A stretch of 64,000 nucleotides of DNA from Streptomyces violaceusniger Tu 4113 (GTDB lineage: Bacteria > Actinomycetota > Actinomycetes > Streptomycetales > Streptomycetaceae), in NCBI RefSeq assembly GCF_000147815.2, contig NC_015957.1, forward strand, positions 6,262,001-6,326,000, given 5' to 3'. The notes under the pieces were generated by a model. It did not search any database and had not been told where the DNA came from. It saw nothing but the letters and a program-made list of their open reading frames with translations. Below are positions 27,569 to 37,800 of this stretch, piece by piece. A program made the position numbers and the translations under genes. Numbering within the stretch: position 1 is the stretch's first letter; each line of letters starts with the position of its first letter.

Positions 27569-27963
27569 GCGGACCCCCTCCCCTCGAACACCTCGTCGCG
27601 CAGACTGGCGGTGGCGCGCACCGCATACCGCAGATGGACACGCACGACGTTCTCCTCGCTGACCACGTCCAGGGACTCCACTTCGATCAGCTCGCCGAAC
27701 CAGCGCTGCAGCGACGCCTGGACGGACAGCTCGACGGCGGAGGCCAGTTCGGGGCTGTTGGGCGTGAAGACGAGGTCGAGGAGGCCGCATCCGAAGTCGG
27801 GCCGCATGACGCGCTCGCCGGGGCTGGTGAAGAGCAACTGCTCGATCAGATCGCGTATGTGGTCGTCGTGGTCCGCGTGCGCGGTGCGCCCGCGCCGGTC
27901 GATCCGGAACGGAAAGGCGATATCGGTCCGTACCGCGCGGGTCCTGCCGGTTCGTGGCCTCAT
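27565..27963 (-). CDS. GPW/gp25 family baseplate wedge protein
   Basis: A 132-residue homologue of T4 gp25 / P2 gpW, the small lysozyme-like protein that joins the baseplate wedge to the sheath. The typical run is visible: DHIRDLIEQLLFTSPGERVM, RPDFGCGLLDLVF and then NVVRVHLRY near the end. ATG at 27963 overlaps the PAAR-like gene's stop as ATGA and the homologous sequence starts there, against a longer open frame. Its own stop overlaps the ATG of the repeat ORF. Confidence 0.88.
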   Translation of the reverse strand: MRPRTGRTRAVRTDIAFPFRIDRRGRTAHADHDDHIRDLIEQLLFTSPGERVMRPDFGCGLLDLVFTPNSPELASAVELSVQASLQRWFGELIEVESLDVVSEENVVRVHLRYAVRATASLRDEVFEGRGSA

Positions 27964-28304
27964 CCGCACCTCACCCCTTGCCGCGCGGCGGAGACGACGG
28001 GTGGCCCCTGTGGCACGAGCCCCGCGCTGAAGCACTGTGCCGAGGAGGTGTCGAGCAGTACGGGCACGCCGTCGATCAGCACCGCATCGCGGTCCGGAGT
28101 CCACCGGACGGTGGTGCACGGCAGCGGGACGCGGTCGACGGTGTGCGGGCAGCCGACGACCGTGAAGACGTCGTCGGCGGATGGCATGGGCTGCCCGTCG
28201 AGCCGCACACCGGACGACGGAACGGATGCCGCCCGTACGCGTCCGCCGTGCGGGCAATTGATCACGGCGGTATGGCTGACGAGATTGCCGGAATTCCCGG
28301 ACAC
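27960..28304 (-). CDS. PAAR-like spike-tip protein
   Basis: A 114-residue Cys/Pro/Gly-rich protein with HTAVINCPHGGRV near the start, VVGCPHTVDRVP in the middle and AVLIDGVPVLLDTSSAQCFS. Such repeated CPH segments and short beta turns match the PAAR-like (DUF4280-like) proteins of eCIS, which cap the gpV/VgrG spike and bind metal. It sits directly between spike and gp25 genes, as Afp10-type proteins do. Family assignment rests on pattern and position. Confidence 0.7.
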   Translation of the reverse strand: MSGNSGNLVSHTAVINCPHGGRVRAASVPSSGVRLDGQPMPSADDVFTVVGCPHTVDRVPLPCTTVRWTPDRDAVLIDGVPVLLDTSSAQCFSAGLVPQGPPVVSAARQGVRCG

Positions 28305-28340
28305 GTCCCTTGTCCCTCCCCGTTCTCGTGCTCTGGCTGG

Positions 28341-28874
28341 TTATCGCTTCTTGGGCACGGTCAACCGCCCCCGGTTGAGGTCGACCTGATCTCCCACCAG
28401 AGAAACGGACGCCCCCTGGCCGTTGTCCATATGCACTCCGGTCGCGTCGATCTTTACGAACGCGCCGCCGGGCGCCTGCAGCAGAATGCCTTCGGCCGGC
28501 ACGTCGGACATCACGATCTTGTGCTTCCCCGGTGTCTGGATCACCACGGGGTGCGCGGTCGCCGGATCGGTCCGCGCGTCCTCCGGGAGCTGCTCCCTGG
28601 CCCCGAACCAGCACCCCGTCCAGATCGGGAAGCTGGGGTCCCCCTGCTCGAACTCCACCCACACCCCGGCCCCGACGGAGGGCACGACATATTGCCCGGC
28701 GGGCCGCTGCTGATCCCCCGTGAAGGGAAAGCAGGGCATGGCCCAGGTCGACGGCTCATCGCCGAGGACATCGGGCACCTCGACGGTGATCCGGCCTATT
28801 CCGAGCGGGTCCTGGTTGTCCCGCACCCGGCCCCGGAATTTCCCGAGGTAGCGGTTGTTGGGCGTTGCCGCCAT
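28341..28874 (-). CDS. baseplate assembly protein V / spike (gp5-VgrG OB-fold type)
   Basis: A 177-residue spike protein. The OB-fold part (about 8-105) contains GKFRGRVRDNQDPLGIGRI, WAMPCFPF and GAGVWVEFEQGDPSFPIWTG, the standard gpV/VgrG motif. The C-terminal part (about 125-175) is a short beta-helix-like stretch. It forms the trimeric needle below the hub. Here hub (gpD-like, next upstream) and spike are separate genes, whereas Afp8 fuses them. Confidence 0.9.
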   Translation of the reverse strand: MAATPNNRYLGKFRGRVRDNQDPLGIGRITVEVPDVLGDEPSTWAMPCFPFTGDQQRPAGQYVVPSVGAGVWVEFEQGDPSFPIWTGCWFGAREQLPEDARTDPATAHPVVIQTPGKHKIVMSDVPAEGILLQAPGGAFVKIDATGVHMDNGQGASVSLVGDQVDLNRGRLTVPKKR

Positions 28875-28906
28875 AGGGCGCTCCTACTCCTGTCTGCCTG
28901 TGTGAC

Positions 28907-30055
28907 CTACGGTCGGACGATGCCGCTCCGCGCGATCAGCCCTTCGCGGGTGAGCGTGAAGTTCTGCTGGAAGGAGCCGGGCCGGAGATTGTGGGTGACG
29001 GATTTGACGTAATAGTCCCCGTCGTAGGTGACCCCGGCGCCCCGGACGCCGACGAGTTGGCGCGGCTGGAGGATGTACCCGTGCCGATTGACGTCGAGTG
29101 AGCCCGAACCGGAAATCGCGTCGGCGGAGGTGGCGGCCCGCGCAAGCGCCTCCGCCTGGGCCTGCGCCCGGTCCTTCTTGGCGGTGCCGGAGAGCGTCTT
29201 GCGCTTGAGGGCCGGGGTGGCGCGCTTGCCGAGGGGCGGGCGGAGGGGACTGATATCGGGCTGGGCGAGAAGGGTGGAGGTGCGGGTGGCCGGGTCCTGC
29301 ACGCGGGCCTGCGGCTCTTCGCGGGCGGTCCCGTCGTAGGCGAACGTCAACTGGTCGACCGTGGAGTTGACGTCCATGTTGACGGTGAGGGCGTGCTGAG
29401 GTGTGCCTATGCGCTTTTCGGGGCCCCAGTAGGCGGCGGAGACCCCGGGGACGGGCCCGGGGATGAGATAGAAGACGTAGCCGTTGGCCTGGGCGAGATC
29501 GGTGACGTACTGGAGGTCGGTGCCGGTCTGGTAGTCCACATGGCGCTGTGCGTTGGGCGGTTGGAGGATCTTCTCCTCGATGACGTCGGCCTCGATCCCG
29601 TAGTCGGTGTACTTCGAGAGGATGCGGGTGACGCGCTTGAAGGGCGGGAGGTTGGGATAGCGATCGGTCCGCTCTTCGAGGTCCATGAGGAGGGTGAGGT
29701 CTTCGCCGGTGACGGTGAGGGTGGTCTGCCCCGGCTGATTGCTGGCCCCCACCTCGTGGCGCACGATGAGCCCGTCGAGGAGGACGATCGGCGTGCCCTT
29801 GACGGCGGCCGTGACGACCACGCGGGTGCGGGGGTCGAAGAACCCCTCGGGGAGCAGCCGGTCGATGATCGCGCCCTTTTTGGTGAGGTCGAACGCCATC
29901 TGGAAGCCGCTGCGTTCGCCCGCGGTCGTAGTGATCTGCGCGGACAGCAGCGCCTCGGTGACCTCGGGGGGCACGGGGCGGGTGAGCTTGGGCCCCATCC
30001 GTAATTCGAGGTGAATGGGCCCCTGCCCGACGGGCTCATCAGCCACGCCTCCCAC
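28907..30055 (-). CDS. late control D (gpD/VgrG N-terminal) hub protein
   Basis: A protein of up to 382 residues matching the phage late control gene D family, the gp27-like hub ring that connects tube and spike. Visible parts are TTAGERSGFQMAFDLTKKG, VDYQTGTDLQYVTDLAQANG (the family's central motif) and a C-terminal QFVGVRGAG-like strand followed by YYVKSVTHNL. The GTG at 30055 overlaps the preceding LysM gene by 17 bases; a GTG at 30046 is also possible. It precedes the spike gene by 32 bases. Confidence 0.87.
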   Translation of the reverse strand: MGGVADEPVGQGPIHLELRMGPKLTRPVPPEVTEALLSAQITTTAGERSGFQMAFDLTKKGAIIDRLLPEGFFDPRTRVVVTAAVKGTPIVLLDGLIVRHEVGASNQPGQTTLTVTGEDLTLLMDLEERTDRYPNLPPFKRVTRILSKYTDYGIEADVIEEKILQPPNAQRHVDYQTGTDLQYVTDLAQANGYVFYLIPGPVPGVSAAYWGPEKRIGTPQHALTVNMDVNSTVDQLTFAYDGTAREEPQARVQDPATRTSTLLAQPDISPLRPPLGKRATPALKRKTLSGTAKKDRAQAQAEALARAATSADAISGSGSLDVNRHGYILQPRQLVGVRGAGVTYDGDYYVKSVTHNLRPGSFQQNFTLTREGLIARSGIVRP

Positions 30056-30431
30056 CCCCTGGCCCGCTTCCCGGGAACCCGCTCGGGAATCCGTTCGGGA
30101 TCTCTATCTCCTCGCCCGGCTCGGCGGTCAGCTCGCGAGGGTCGAGAACGGGGTTGGCATCGGCGATCCGCCACCAGGCGGCGGGGTCGCCGAAGTAGCG
30201 CTGACCGAGGTGGTCGGGGCGCTCGCCGCTGCTGACGGTGTGGGCGGTCTCGGCGTCCTCGGGGGATTCACTGAGGGGCGGCAGCAGCCGCCGCTTGACG
30301 TACCGGACGGCGGTGCCGTCGGGCTGGGTGTGGATCCCGATCTCGGCGTCGTGGTAGCGGCTGGAGCGGGGATAAGGGTGCGCCCCCGGAATCGCGTCCA
30401 GCGCGCTCTCGTACGGCTGTGGCTCTGTCAT
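30039..30431 (-). CDS. LysM-domain tail protein (gpX / Afp7 C-part type)
   Basis: A 130-residue protein. The middle and end (AHTVSSGERPDHLGQRYFGD, then WWRIADANPVLDPREL) are the LysM form found in tail protein X and in the C-terminal half of Afp7/Pvc7. It has a flexible Gly/Pro-rich tail. In this operon the Afp7-like protein is split: the CIS-tube domain is the previous gene and LysM is here, three bases after it. Role: docking of hub to tube. Confidence 0.82.
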   Translation of the reverse strand: MTEPQPYESALDAIPGAHPYPRSSRYHDAEIGIHTQPDGTAVRYVKRRLLPPLSESPEDAETAHTVSSGERPDHLGQRYFGDPAAWWRIADANPVLDPRELTAEPGEEIEIPNGFPSGFPGSGPGGGRRG

Positions 30432-30434
30432 CTG

Positions 30435-31121
30435 CTACACCCTCCCCAGCCCGATGTCCCCGCTGTTCAACCCCAACGCGCTGAGCGCTCCCCCACGCGC
30501 CGCCGCGGCGAGCCGCTCCTTCTGCGCGAGATGCGCGAGATAGAGCTCGGCCCCGCGGTGGCCGACGGGGAGGTCGCTGACGGTGAGCACCTTCAGCCCG
30601 ATGCTGAGGGAGGCGCGGATGGGGTTGAGGTTGACGTCGAATGCCGATTCATTGATGGAGAGTTCCGTGATGCGGACCGGCATGACGCGCTTGCTGCCCC
30701 AGGTGAAGAGGGTCAACGGCATCTCGATCGGGCTGATCTCGATGGTCCCCTTCTTGGACAGCCGCATGGCCTCACGCAATTTGGCGGTCGTCGGCTGCAC
30801 GAGCATTTCGAGCGTCGCGAGCTGCGGGTGTATCCCGTCGGGCGCGGCCACCTCGAACTGATCGGTCGCGTCGATCTCCGCCGTGAACTTCCACGTCTCC
30901 TGGGCAGGCCCCTTGAGGCGGAGCGCCTCGTTCTTGTCCCCACTTCCGCTGCCGCCTCCGCCGCTGTCGGCTTGGTCGCCGGCGGATTGGGGTGAGAGTG
31001 AGCGTTCGAGGGTGTCGGGGTTGAACTGGAGGATGATGATGCGTTGGGGGGTGCCGCGGTCGGGGTCGACCAGGACTATTCCGGAGCGGATGGGTTTGGG
31101 GATGTCGGCGTAGCGGGTCAT
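30435..31121 (-). CDS. CIS tube protein (Afp7 N-terminal type)
   Basis: A 228-residue protein. IIILQFNPDTLERSLSPQSA near residue 30 is the signature of the contractile injection system tube protein domain, the tube adaptor between hub and inner tube. A Gly/Ser-rich loop with acidic residues (about 50-62) interrupts the domain. The ATG at 31121 has GGGAGG seven bases upstream and overlaps the stop of the low-GC orphan as ATGA, so the orphan is wired directly into the structural operon. Confidence 0.87.
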   Translation of the reverse strand: MTRYADIPKPIRSGIVLVDPDRGTPQRIIILQFNPDTLERSLSPQSAGDQADSGGGGSGSGDKNEALRLKGPAQETWKFTAEIDATDQFEVAAPDGIHPQLATLEMLVQPTTAKLREAMRLSKKGTIEISPIEMPLTLFTWGSKRVMPVRITELSINESAFDVNLNPIRASLSIGLKVLTVSDLPVGHRGAELYLAHLAQKERLAAAARGGALSALGLNSGDIGLGRV

Positions 31122-31828
31122 AGACGGGCCTCCCAACGTTCACGCAGAGGCGTGTAGTCATACTCAGGAAATGTGGTGGGGAACACCTCAAGCATGGCTT
31201 CAAGGTTCGTGGCGACATGCGTGCCAAGGCTGCTCAAGGAGATATCGGAGAACAAGTACTGCCATCCGAAAGTTCCCTTGGTGATGGGAAGAACCTTCAT
31301 GTACTCCACGTAGTCGATATCCAGGCGAACATAATCAATCTGGTGCCCCGGGTAGCGACTCAGATCCTTGTCGTAGTACCAGACCTCAAGGGGATTAACA
31401 TGAGGTTGCACTCTGATTGCGGTAATTAGTCCCGCGCCCGAGCGGGGTGTGTCATCGATCGTGCGGAACTCCGCGACCAATTGCTTCTCTTCGCGAGATG
31501 CCTTTTCCCAAGCGAGATCGGGCGCGCGCCTCAGAAGCGCGTCGTAGATGTTACGAATACGGAACTCACCGTGAATCTCAGGTGTCTTCTTACGGGCGAC
31601 TGATCGCCATCGACACGCCAGCTCGGTAATCCACGGGGTGGCTTCGTCGAGACGAGGGTCGAGAATCACGTCCTTCCACTCGGGTCGCACTTCAAATTCC
31701 GATGACTTCCCTGTCGATGGATCTGTGAAGGTTCCGACGTTTTCGAAGTCGATTTCCAGAACATCGGATTTCAGCAGTTTGTCGAAGGAGTCATAAAGGT
31801 TCGACTCGATCGCTGAATATTCGCGCAC
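31118..31828 (-). CDS. low-GC orphan, candidate immunity protein of the DUF4157 toxin
   Basis: A 236-residue soluble acidic protein with no recognised family and no signal peptide. It contains many aromatic residues (YSAIESNLYDSFDKLL; WYYDKDLSRYPGHQIDYVRL; FGWQYLFSDISL). It follows the stop of the giant DUF4157 gene by 36 bases and starts with GTG. Its base composition differs from the neighbours: 32 of 60 bases at 31381-31440 are G or C, where most of the operon is far richer. Being next to a variable toxin-like C terminus and sharing its composition, it is best explained as cognate immunity or chaperone; an unrelated inserted gene remains possible. Confidence 0.6.
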   Translation of the reverse strand: MREYSAIESNLYDSFDKLLKSDVLEIDFENVGTFTDPSTGKSSEFEVRPEWKDVILDPRLDEATPWITELACRWRSVARKKTPEIHGEFRIRNIYDALLRRAPDLAWEKASREEKQLVAEFRTIDDTPRSGAGLITAIRVQPHVNPLEVWYYDKDLSRYPGHQIDYVRLDIDYVEYMKVLPITKGTFGWQYLFSDISLSSLGTHVATNLEAMLEVFPTTFPEYDYTPLRERWEARL

Positions 31829-31864
31829 TTCTCAGGTCCCTTATCTGGTCACGGGTGTGGCGGG

Positions 31865-34800
31865 CTAGGACTTCTTGTCGAAAGTGAGGTGCCCTTCCGC
31901 AGCAGCCCGGATGAGCTTGCGAATATGCCTGTCCCAACCCTTCTTACGGCGCCTCTTGATCCTCCTGATCGTTTTTAGGTCTTCGAGCAGGACAGACATT
32001 CCCGGTATGTTTTCATTGTGGGCTTCGGCAACGTCCTCGATATCCTCGGCTATCCCCTTCGGGATGTTCAACATATTCCGCATTCGGGCCGCCGAGTCGT
32101 AATTAACATACACCTTGTCCCCGGGGGGAGGAATTTCGAGCTCCGACCCTGACTTCTCGTTGTAGTCGCGCCCTTGTTTTTCCTTAACCCAGACATTCTT
32201 CGCATAGTCGGGATAGTAGGCTCCCCATTCCGTTCGGAGGAATGACGGGAACCCCTCAGGTTTTCCAGAGTGGTAGCTCACCTGGACGTCGTACCAGGCA
32301 ATCTTGTTTTTTCCGGAGCGAATCCACTGCTCGGCCGGTTTTTCAACCTCATTCTTAAAGCTCTGGTTGACCGTGTTTCGCGCCGGAACAAGGTTTCGCC
32401 CATCAGCGGTTCCACCCAAAAGTTGCGTCAGTAGATGCTGTCGAACCCAGAGGTTGCTCGGGTTTGAATTGAGATCATGCTTATCGATGTAACGGAACCC
32501 GATGGGTTGGTCTTTTTTAGCCTTGTCTGCCTTCTCTCCGCGACGTTCTGCCCATGACTCGTTGATCGCCTCGGCAGTGAAGTTGGTAGCCAGTACGTTG
32601 TTCTGTTTCGGCGGGGCGTATGGCTTGGGCAGCGGAGGATCCGGCTTACTGTGGTCGATCTCTGTGTCGTACGTACTGTATCCCGGTATCACCGGCAGGG
32701 AAGGATTGAGCTCCGCAATAACGGTGAACTCCTTCCCTCCCTGCTTATAGAGGGAGGTCAGCCTGTAATGCCTCCTCAGGCTGGCCAGAAGAGCTTTATG
32801 AGTGCTGAATTCGATTCCGGGATCGAGGCGTTCCTTAAGGATTTCTCGAATCTTCGCCACTATCAGTGCAAGACGTTCCTCCTTTGCGTCCTTCGAGTCC
32901 TCCTCCTTTTCCCTGTCCTCCTTCGCCTTGGTCCCCTTCGGCCTGCCGGGCTCGTGGTCGTTCTTGTCATGCTTGGGCCTGGCCTTGTTGTCGCCCTTGG
33001 GGCCCTTTTTGTTCGGTCGCCTGCCGGGGCCGTCCTTGTCGGGTTTGGGCTTTCGGGGGCCTGGCTTGTCGCCGTCCTTGTCCGGCTTGGGCTTCTTCGG
33101 GTCGTCCTTGTCGGGCTTGGGCTTGGTGGGGTCCTGGTCCTTGGGGTCCTTGGTTGAGGGCTTGTCGTCGTTCTTCGGCCGATCCTCCGGGCCTTTGTCG
33201 TCCTTGGGGGTGCCCGGGGTTTTGTCGTCCTTGGGGTTGGGCTTGGTCTGCGGCTCGGGCTTCGGCTTTGCCGGGGGTTCCGGCTTGGGTTTGGGTTTCG
33301 GGGATGGGGTCGGGCGGGTGTCCGGGCGGTCTTCCTCAGGCTTGGGCTTGCCGTTCTTGTCCTTCGTCGTGGGGGCCGGAGTCTTGGCGTCGGGTGTGGG
33401 CTCGGGTTTGCCGGGGGTTCCGGCCTTCGTTGGTTTGGACTGCGGCTGCGTAGTCGGCTTCTTAGACGTCGGTTCGGCACCCGGTTTCGGCTTCGTGGCC
33501 GTTGGCGTCGGGCGCGTCGTTGCTTTCGGTGAGGTCGGTTGTTCGGGCTCCTCGTCGGGCTTCGGCTTGCCGCCCCGGCCGTCCGAGCCCTCCCCGTCCG
33601 CACCGCCCTTGCCACCCGCTCCGCCCTTCCCACCCTTGCCCCGGCCCAGCTTCGCCGCGATGGCCTTGAAGCGCCGGCCCACCTTCGCGACGTACTTGCC
33701 GATCCCCGACAGCAGCGCCTGGTAGGCCAATTCGAGGAGCGCCACGATGCCCGCCGCGACCGCCTTCGCGAAGAGGATGCCCGCACCGCCCATGCGGACG
33801 ACCTTCAGCCAGTCGAGGACCGCGCCCATCGCGCGCAGGATCGCGCCGAGCGAGCCGATGGCCGTGCGGATGGCGTCGATGACGGCCATCACCCAGCCCG
33901 CTCCCGGGATCAGCTTGGCGATGACCTTGGTGATGACGATCTCACCGATGATGAAGGGGAGTTGAGGGACGATCGCGTCCCACGTCTCCTTGACGATCTG
34001 CTCCAGGGTGAAGCCGCCCTTGAACAGCTTGTCCAGGATCGCCTTCGGGACGCCGATGATTTCCTCGATCTTGGACTGGAACCAGTCCTTGACGGCCGAC
34101 TTGACCTCGCGGAAGAGGTGGTTCTTCGCGCCGTCCACCGCGGAGTTCTTGGCGCCGCTCAGCCACCCGCCCGGGTCGGTGAGGAAGTCGACAGCGATGA
34201 GCATGAAGTCGCCGAGCGCGCCGAGCAGTTTGGAGGCGAAGTCCAGGACCGCCTTGACCGCGTCCACGACGGCCTTGACGACGTCCATCAGCATCTTCTT
34301 CAGGACGTCGAGGATGCTGCTCAGCAGCTTGCCAAGGGCGTTCAGCAGGTCGGTGATGGCCTGCTTGAGCATGGTGGCGAGCTTGTTGACCAGGGCGATC
34401 GCGGCGTTGATCAGGCCGGTGATGAAGTTGCGGATGCGCTTCGCCAGGTCGATGACGGCGCGCACCATCGCCTTGGCGAACTCGATCAGGTCATTGATGA
34501 AGTTCTTGATCGCGTCGACGATCGCCTTGCGGGCGTCGTTGATCCAGCGCTCGACGGTCTCCTTGAAGTTCTTGATGAAGTTGACGACCGCGTCCCGCGC
34601 CTCCCGGATGACGCGGACGATCGCGTTCTTGATCTCGATGACCTTGTTCTTGATCCATTCGAAGGCTTTCGAGATCCAGTTGCCCGACTCCTGGGCGCTG
34701 TCGTCGCGCTTCTTCTCGGCGTCCCGTTCGGCCTGGTCGCCCTTGTCCTGGATCTTCTTGTCGCTGTCGTCCTTCTCCTTGCCGACGTCCTTGTCGGTCT

Positions 34801-37800
34801 GCTCTTCCTTGTCCTTGACGTCCTTGCGGACCTTCTCGTGGCGCTCGGTCTTCTTGTCGCCGAGCGACTGGAGCTCCTTGTCCTGCTCCGTGCGCCAGTC
34901 CGCGCGCTTGGCGGTGACCTCCGTCATCGCCTTCTCGCGCTCGCTCGCCTGGCTCTTCGTATTGCCCGCGACCTCGGCGTCGACCTGCTTCTTGTGCTTC
35001 TGCTGACCGTCCCGGAAGTCGCGGTCCTTGGTCTGCCGCCCCTCGGACATGCCCTTCTGGCCGTCGGTGAACGCCGCCTGGAACTGCGGTCCGCGTTCAT
35101 GCTCGGCCACTTCCGACGCGGCCTCGGGAGGGACGGCTCCCGTCGTCGCGCCGCCGCCGGGCGCACCGCCGCCCCCGCCGCCCCCCTGCCCGGGGACCTT
35201 GGCCGCCATCTGCTCCTTGGGCGCGTCGGGATAGACCTGGTCCTCGCCCATCCCGCGGCCCGCGTCGTCGCGGCCCGTCGCGACGGTCTCCTGGCCCTTG
35301 GTGTCGACGGCGGAGCCCTGCTCACCGGCCGTCTGGTCGGCGTCGCCCTGCATCTGCACGCCCGGCGCGTTGCCCGCCTGGGCCTGCTTGAGCGCTTCGT
35401 CCTTGGTCGGCAGCCCGGCGAACTTCGCGGCCAACTCCTGCGGGTCCACTACGGGTTCGTCCGCGCCGAAGAGGCTCGCCACTCCGTTCACGATCTTGCC
35501 GCCGATGAAGCCCAGGGCCATCTTGAAGGTGTCCCAGCCGCCGGGCTCCTCGGCCTTCTCCGCCTCGATCTGCCCCTCGGGCTCCTTGGCGCCCGTGACC
35601 TCGGCGTCTTCCTTCTCCGGCGCCTCGGACTTCTGGGCCGGATCCTGCGAGTACTGGGCCGGGGCGTCGGTTGCCGGCTTGCCCTGGAGGGTCTGCGGGG
35701 CGCCCGCCGGGCGTTGCATCGAGGGCGGGGAGGCGGCGAGCGCCTTGTGTTCGTCGCCGACGGTACGGTCCACCGAGCCGCTCACACCGGGCATGGCCTG
35801 CAGCGCCACATGGGGCTTGAGCTTCGAGGCGGTGGACAGGCCCGCTTCCGGGGACACCTGGGAGAGGTTCGGGGCCGGGCCGGAGTCCTTCTTCTTGCCC
35901 TTGGCCGGGGCGGACGCCTTGCCGCCGCCACCTCCCCCGCCACCGGCTCGGGATCCGCCGCCACCGCCGCCGCCTGGTGTGTTGGCGGACGGTGCCGACT
36001 TGGGCGCCGAGGACTTTGCCCCCGGGGCGGCCTTGGGCGCCGGTGTCTCCTTCGGGGGCGCGGCCGTGGGCTCGGCGGTCTGCTCGGGCTCGGCGGTCTT
36101 CTTGGGTTCCGGGGCGGGCGGTGCGGCCTCCGCCGCCGGGGCCTCCGTACGCTCCGCCGGCCCGCTCTGCTCGCTCTGCGCCCCGCTGCTCGCCCCGCCG
36201 GGCGTATCCGCGTTGGATCCGCCCGTGACCTGGGTGTCCCGTGCGGGTGAGGGGGAATTGGCGTCCGCCGTGGGTTCGCTCTTGGCCGCCGGCTCCGCGT
36301 CCGCCTTCTTCTGTTCCGCCTTGGCCGCGGGCTCCTGCGCCGCCTGACCGCCCACCGCCTGCTGGGACGCCTTCTCCTGCGCACCGCCGGAGGTGTCACC
36401 CGCCGCGGGTGTGCCCTTCTCCTCCTTTGCGGCCTGTTCCGTGGCTTCGCTGCCGTCCTCCGACCTGCCCGCTGCCTCCTGCACCGTCGTCTGGGCGACG
36501 ACGGGCCCGTCCTTGGGGTCGGCGCCGCTCTTCGGGTCCCGGCTCGCGGCCGGTCCCGGTCGGCTCTCGGCGGCCTGCTCCACGGCCAGACCGTCGAGAT
36601 CGCCAAGCCCGCCGCCTGCCGCCGCCGCGCCGTCGTCCGCCTCCGCCGACGGCTCGGTATCGGCGGCCGAGTCGGCGGCGTCCTCCTCGGGTTCGGCGTC
36701 CGCCGCCTCGTCCTCGGCGTCCTCCGCGTCCCGTTCGGCCTGCACCTTGTCGGCCTTGGTCACCGGTGGGGCGGGGAACGACGGGACGGGAGGGGTGGCG
36801 GACGAGGCAGGGTCGAGCGTGTCCGCGGTCGGTACGCCGGACACATCGAGGTCCTGCTCCGGCAGGAAGTCCTCCGGCTGGAGCTTGACGTCCCAGGCGC
36901 TCTTCTCCGCGCCCCCGACCTCGACCTCCGACTCACTGCCCGAGCCGAACGGATCCTCCTCGGCCCGCTCCTCCGGGCCGTCGACGTCCTGGGCGCGGAC
37001 GCCGTCGAGGGTGGAGAACGCGCCGGGCGACTGGGTGTCCTTGCCGGACACCGTCGGCGAACCCGTGGGTTTGTCCGCGCCCCGCTTGTCCTGCTGCTTC
37101 AACTGCTGGCCCGCCACGAGCGCATCGGCCGCGCCCGGACGGTTCTTGGCCGCCGACTCCTCCTTGCTCGGCGTCGCGGCACCCTGCTGGTCCTGCCCTT
37201 CCTTCCCCTCGCCCCCTGCCTTGCCGTCCTTGGCGTCCTTGCCCTTCTCGGAGCCCTCGGACTTCCCACCCGAGGACGAGGAAGAGGACGACGGCGGCTG
37301 CTGGGCCTGGGACTGGGGCGCGGCGGCCGAGGCCGAATCGCCGGACTTCCCACCCGACGCGGGGCTTCCGCCCTCGCGCCCCGCGTCGGCGCCCGGCCTC
37401 TGCGCCTGGCTCCCGCCCTGGCCCTCTTTCCCGGAAGCGCCCCCGCCGTTCTGCGGCGTACTGCCGGGAGCGCCCTCCGCGGCGGGCTGGTCCTTCTCCG
37501 GGCCCGGCGCAGGCGCGGGGCGCTGCTCCTCCTCGCGCCGCTCTTCCGCCCTCCGCCGCCCCGTCTCGCGCTCGAACAGCAGCTCCTCGACCGGGTCCGG
37601 CTCGACGTCCGGAGCGGCCAGCGACTCCCGCTCCAGGTCGTCGTCCGCCTCGATCTCGTCGACGAAGTCGAGCACCCGCTCGTGCTCCGAGCTGAGCAGC
37701 CTGGTCTCCAGGCGGTCGAGGACGGCGTCCTGCACCTCGTCCGGCATCCGCGCCAGTTGCATACGGGTGCGCTTGGAGCGGTCCTCGGGGTCGCCGCGCA

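Noticed and set aside
24192..27662. Plus-strand open frame of about 1150 codons opposite the J-like gene
   Set aside because: Same antisense artefact; no domain and no ribosome site.
27326..27790. Longer 154-codon version of the repeat frame
   Set aside because: The upstream half only mirrors the gp25 gene in another frame; only the part from the ATG at 27568 has a plausible coupled start.
33650..34680. Hydrophobic region of the DUF4157 protein read as ordinary transmembrane helices of a membrane protein
   Set aside because: The helices are amphipathic with regular Lys/Asp/Arg, there is no signal peptide, and the gene is inside a particle operon; a translocation or tape-like region fits better.
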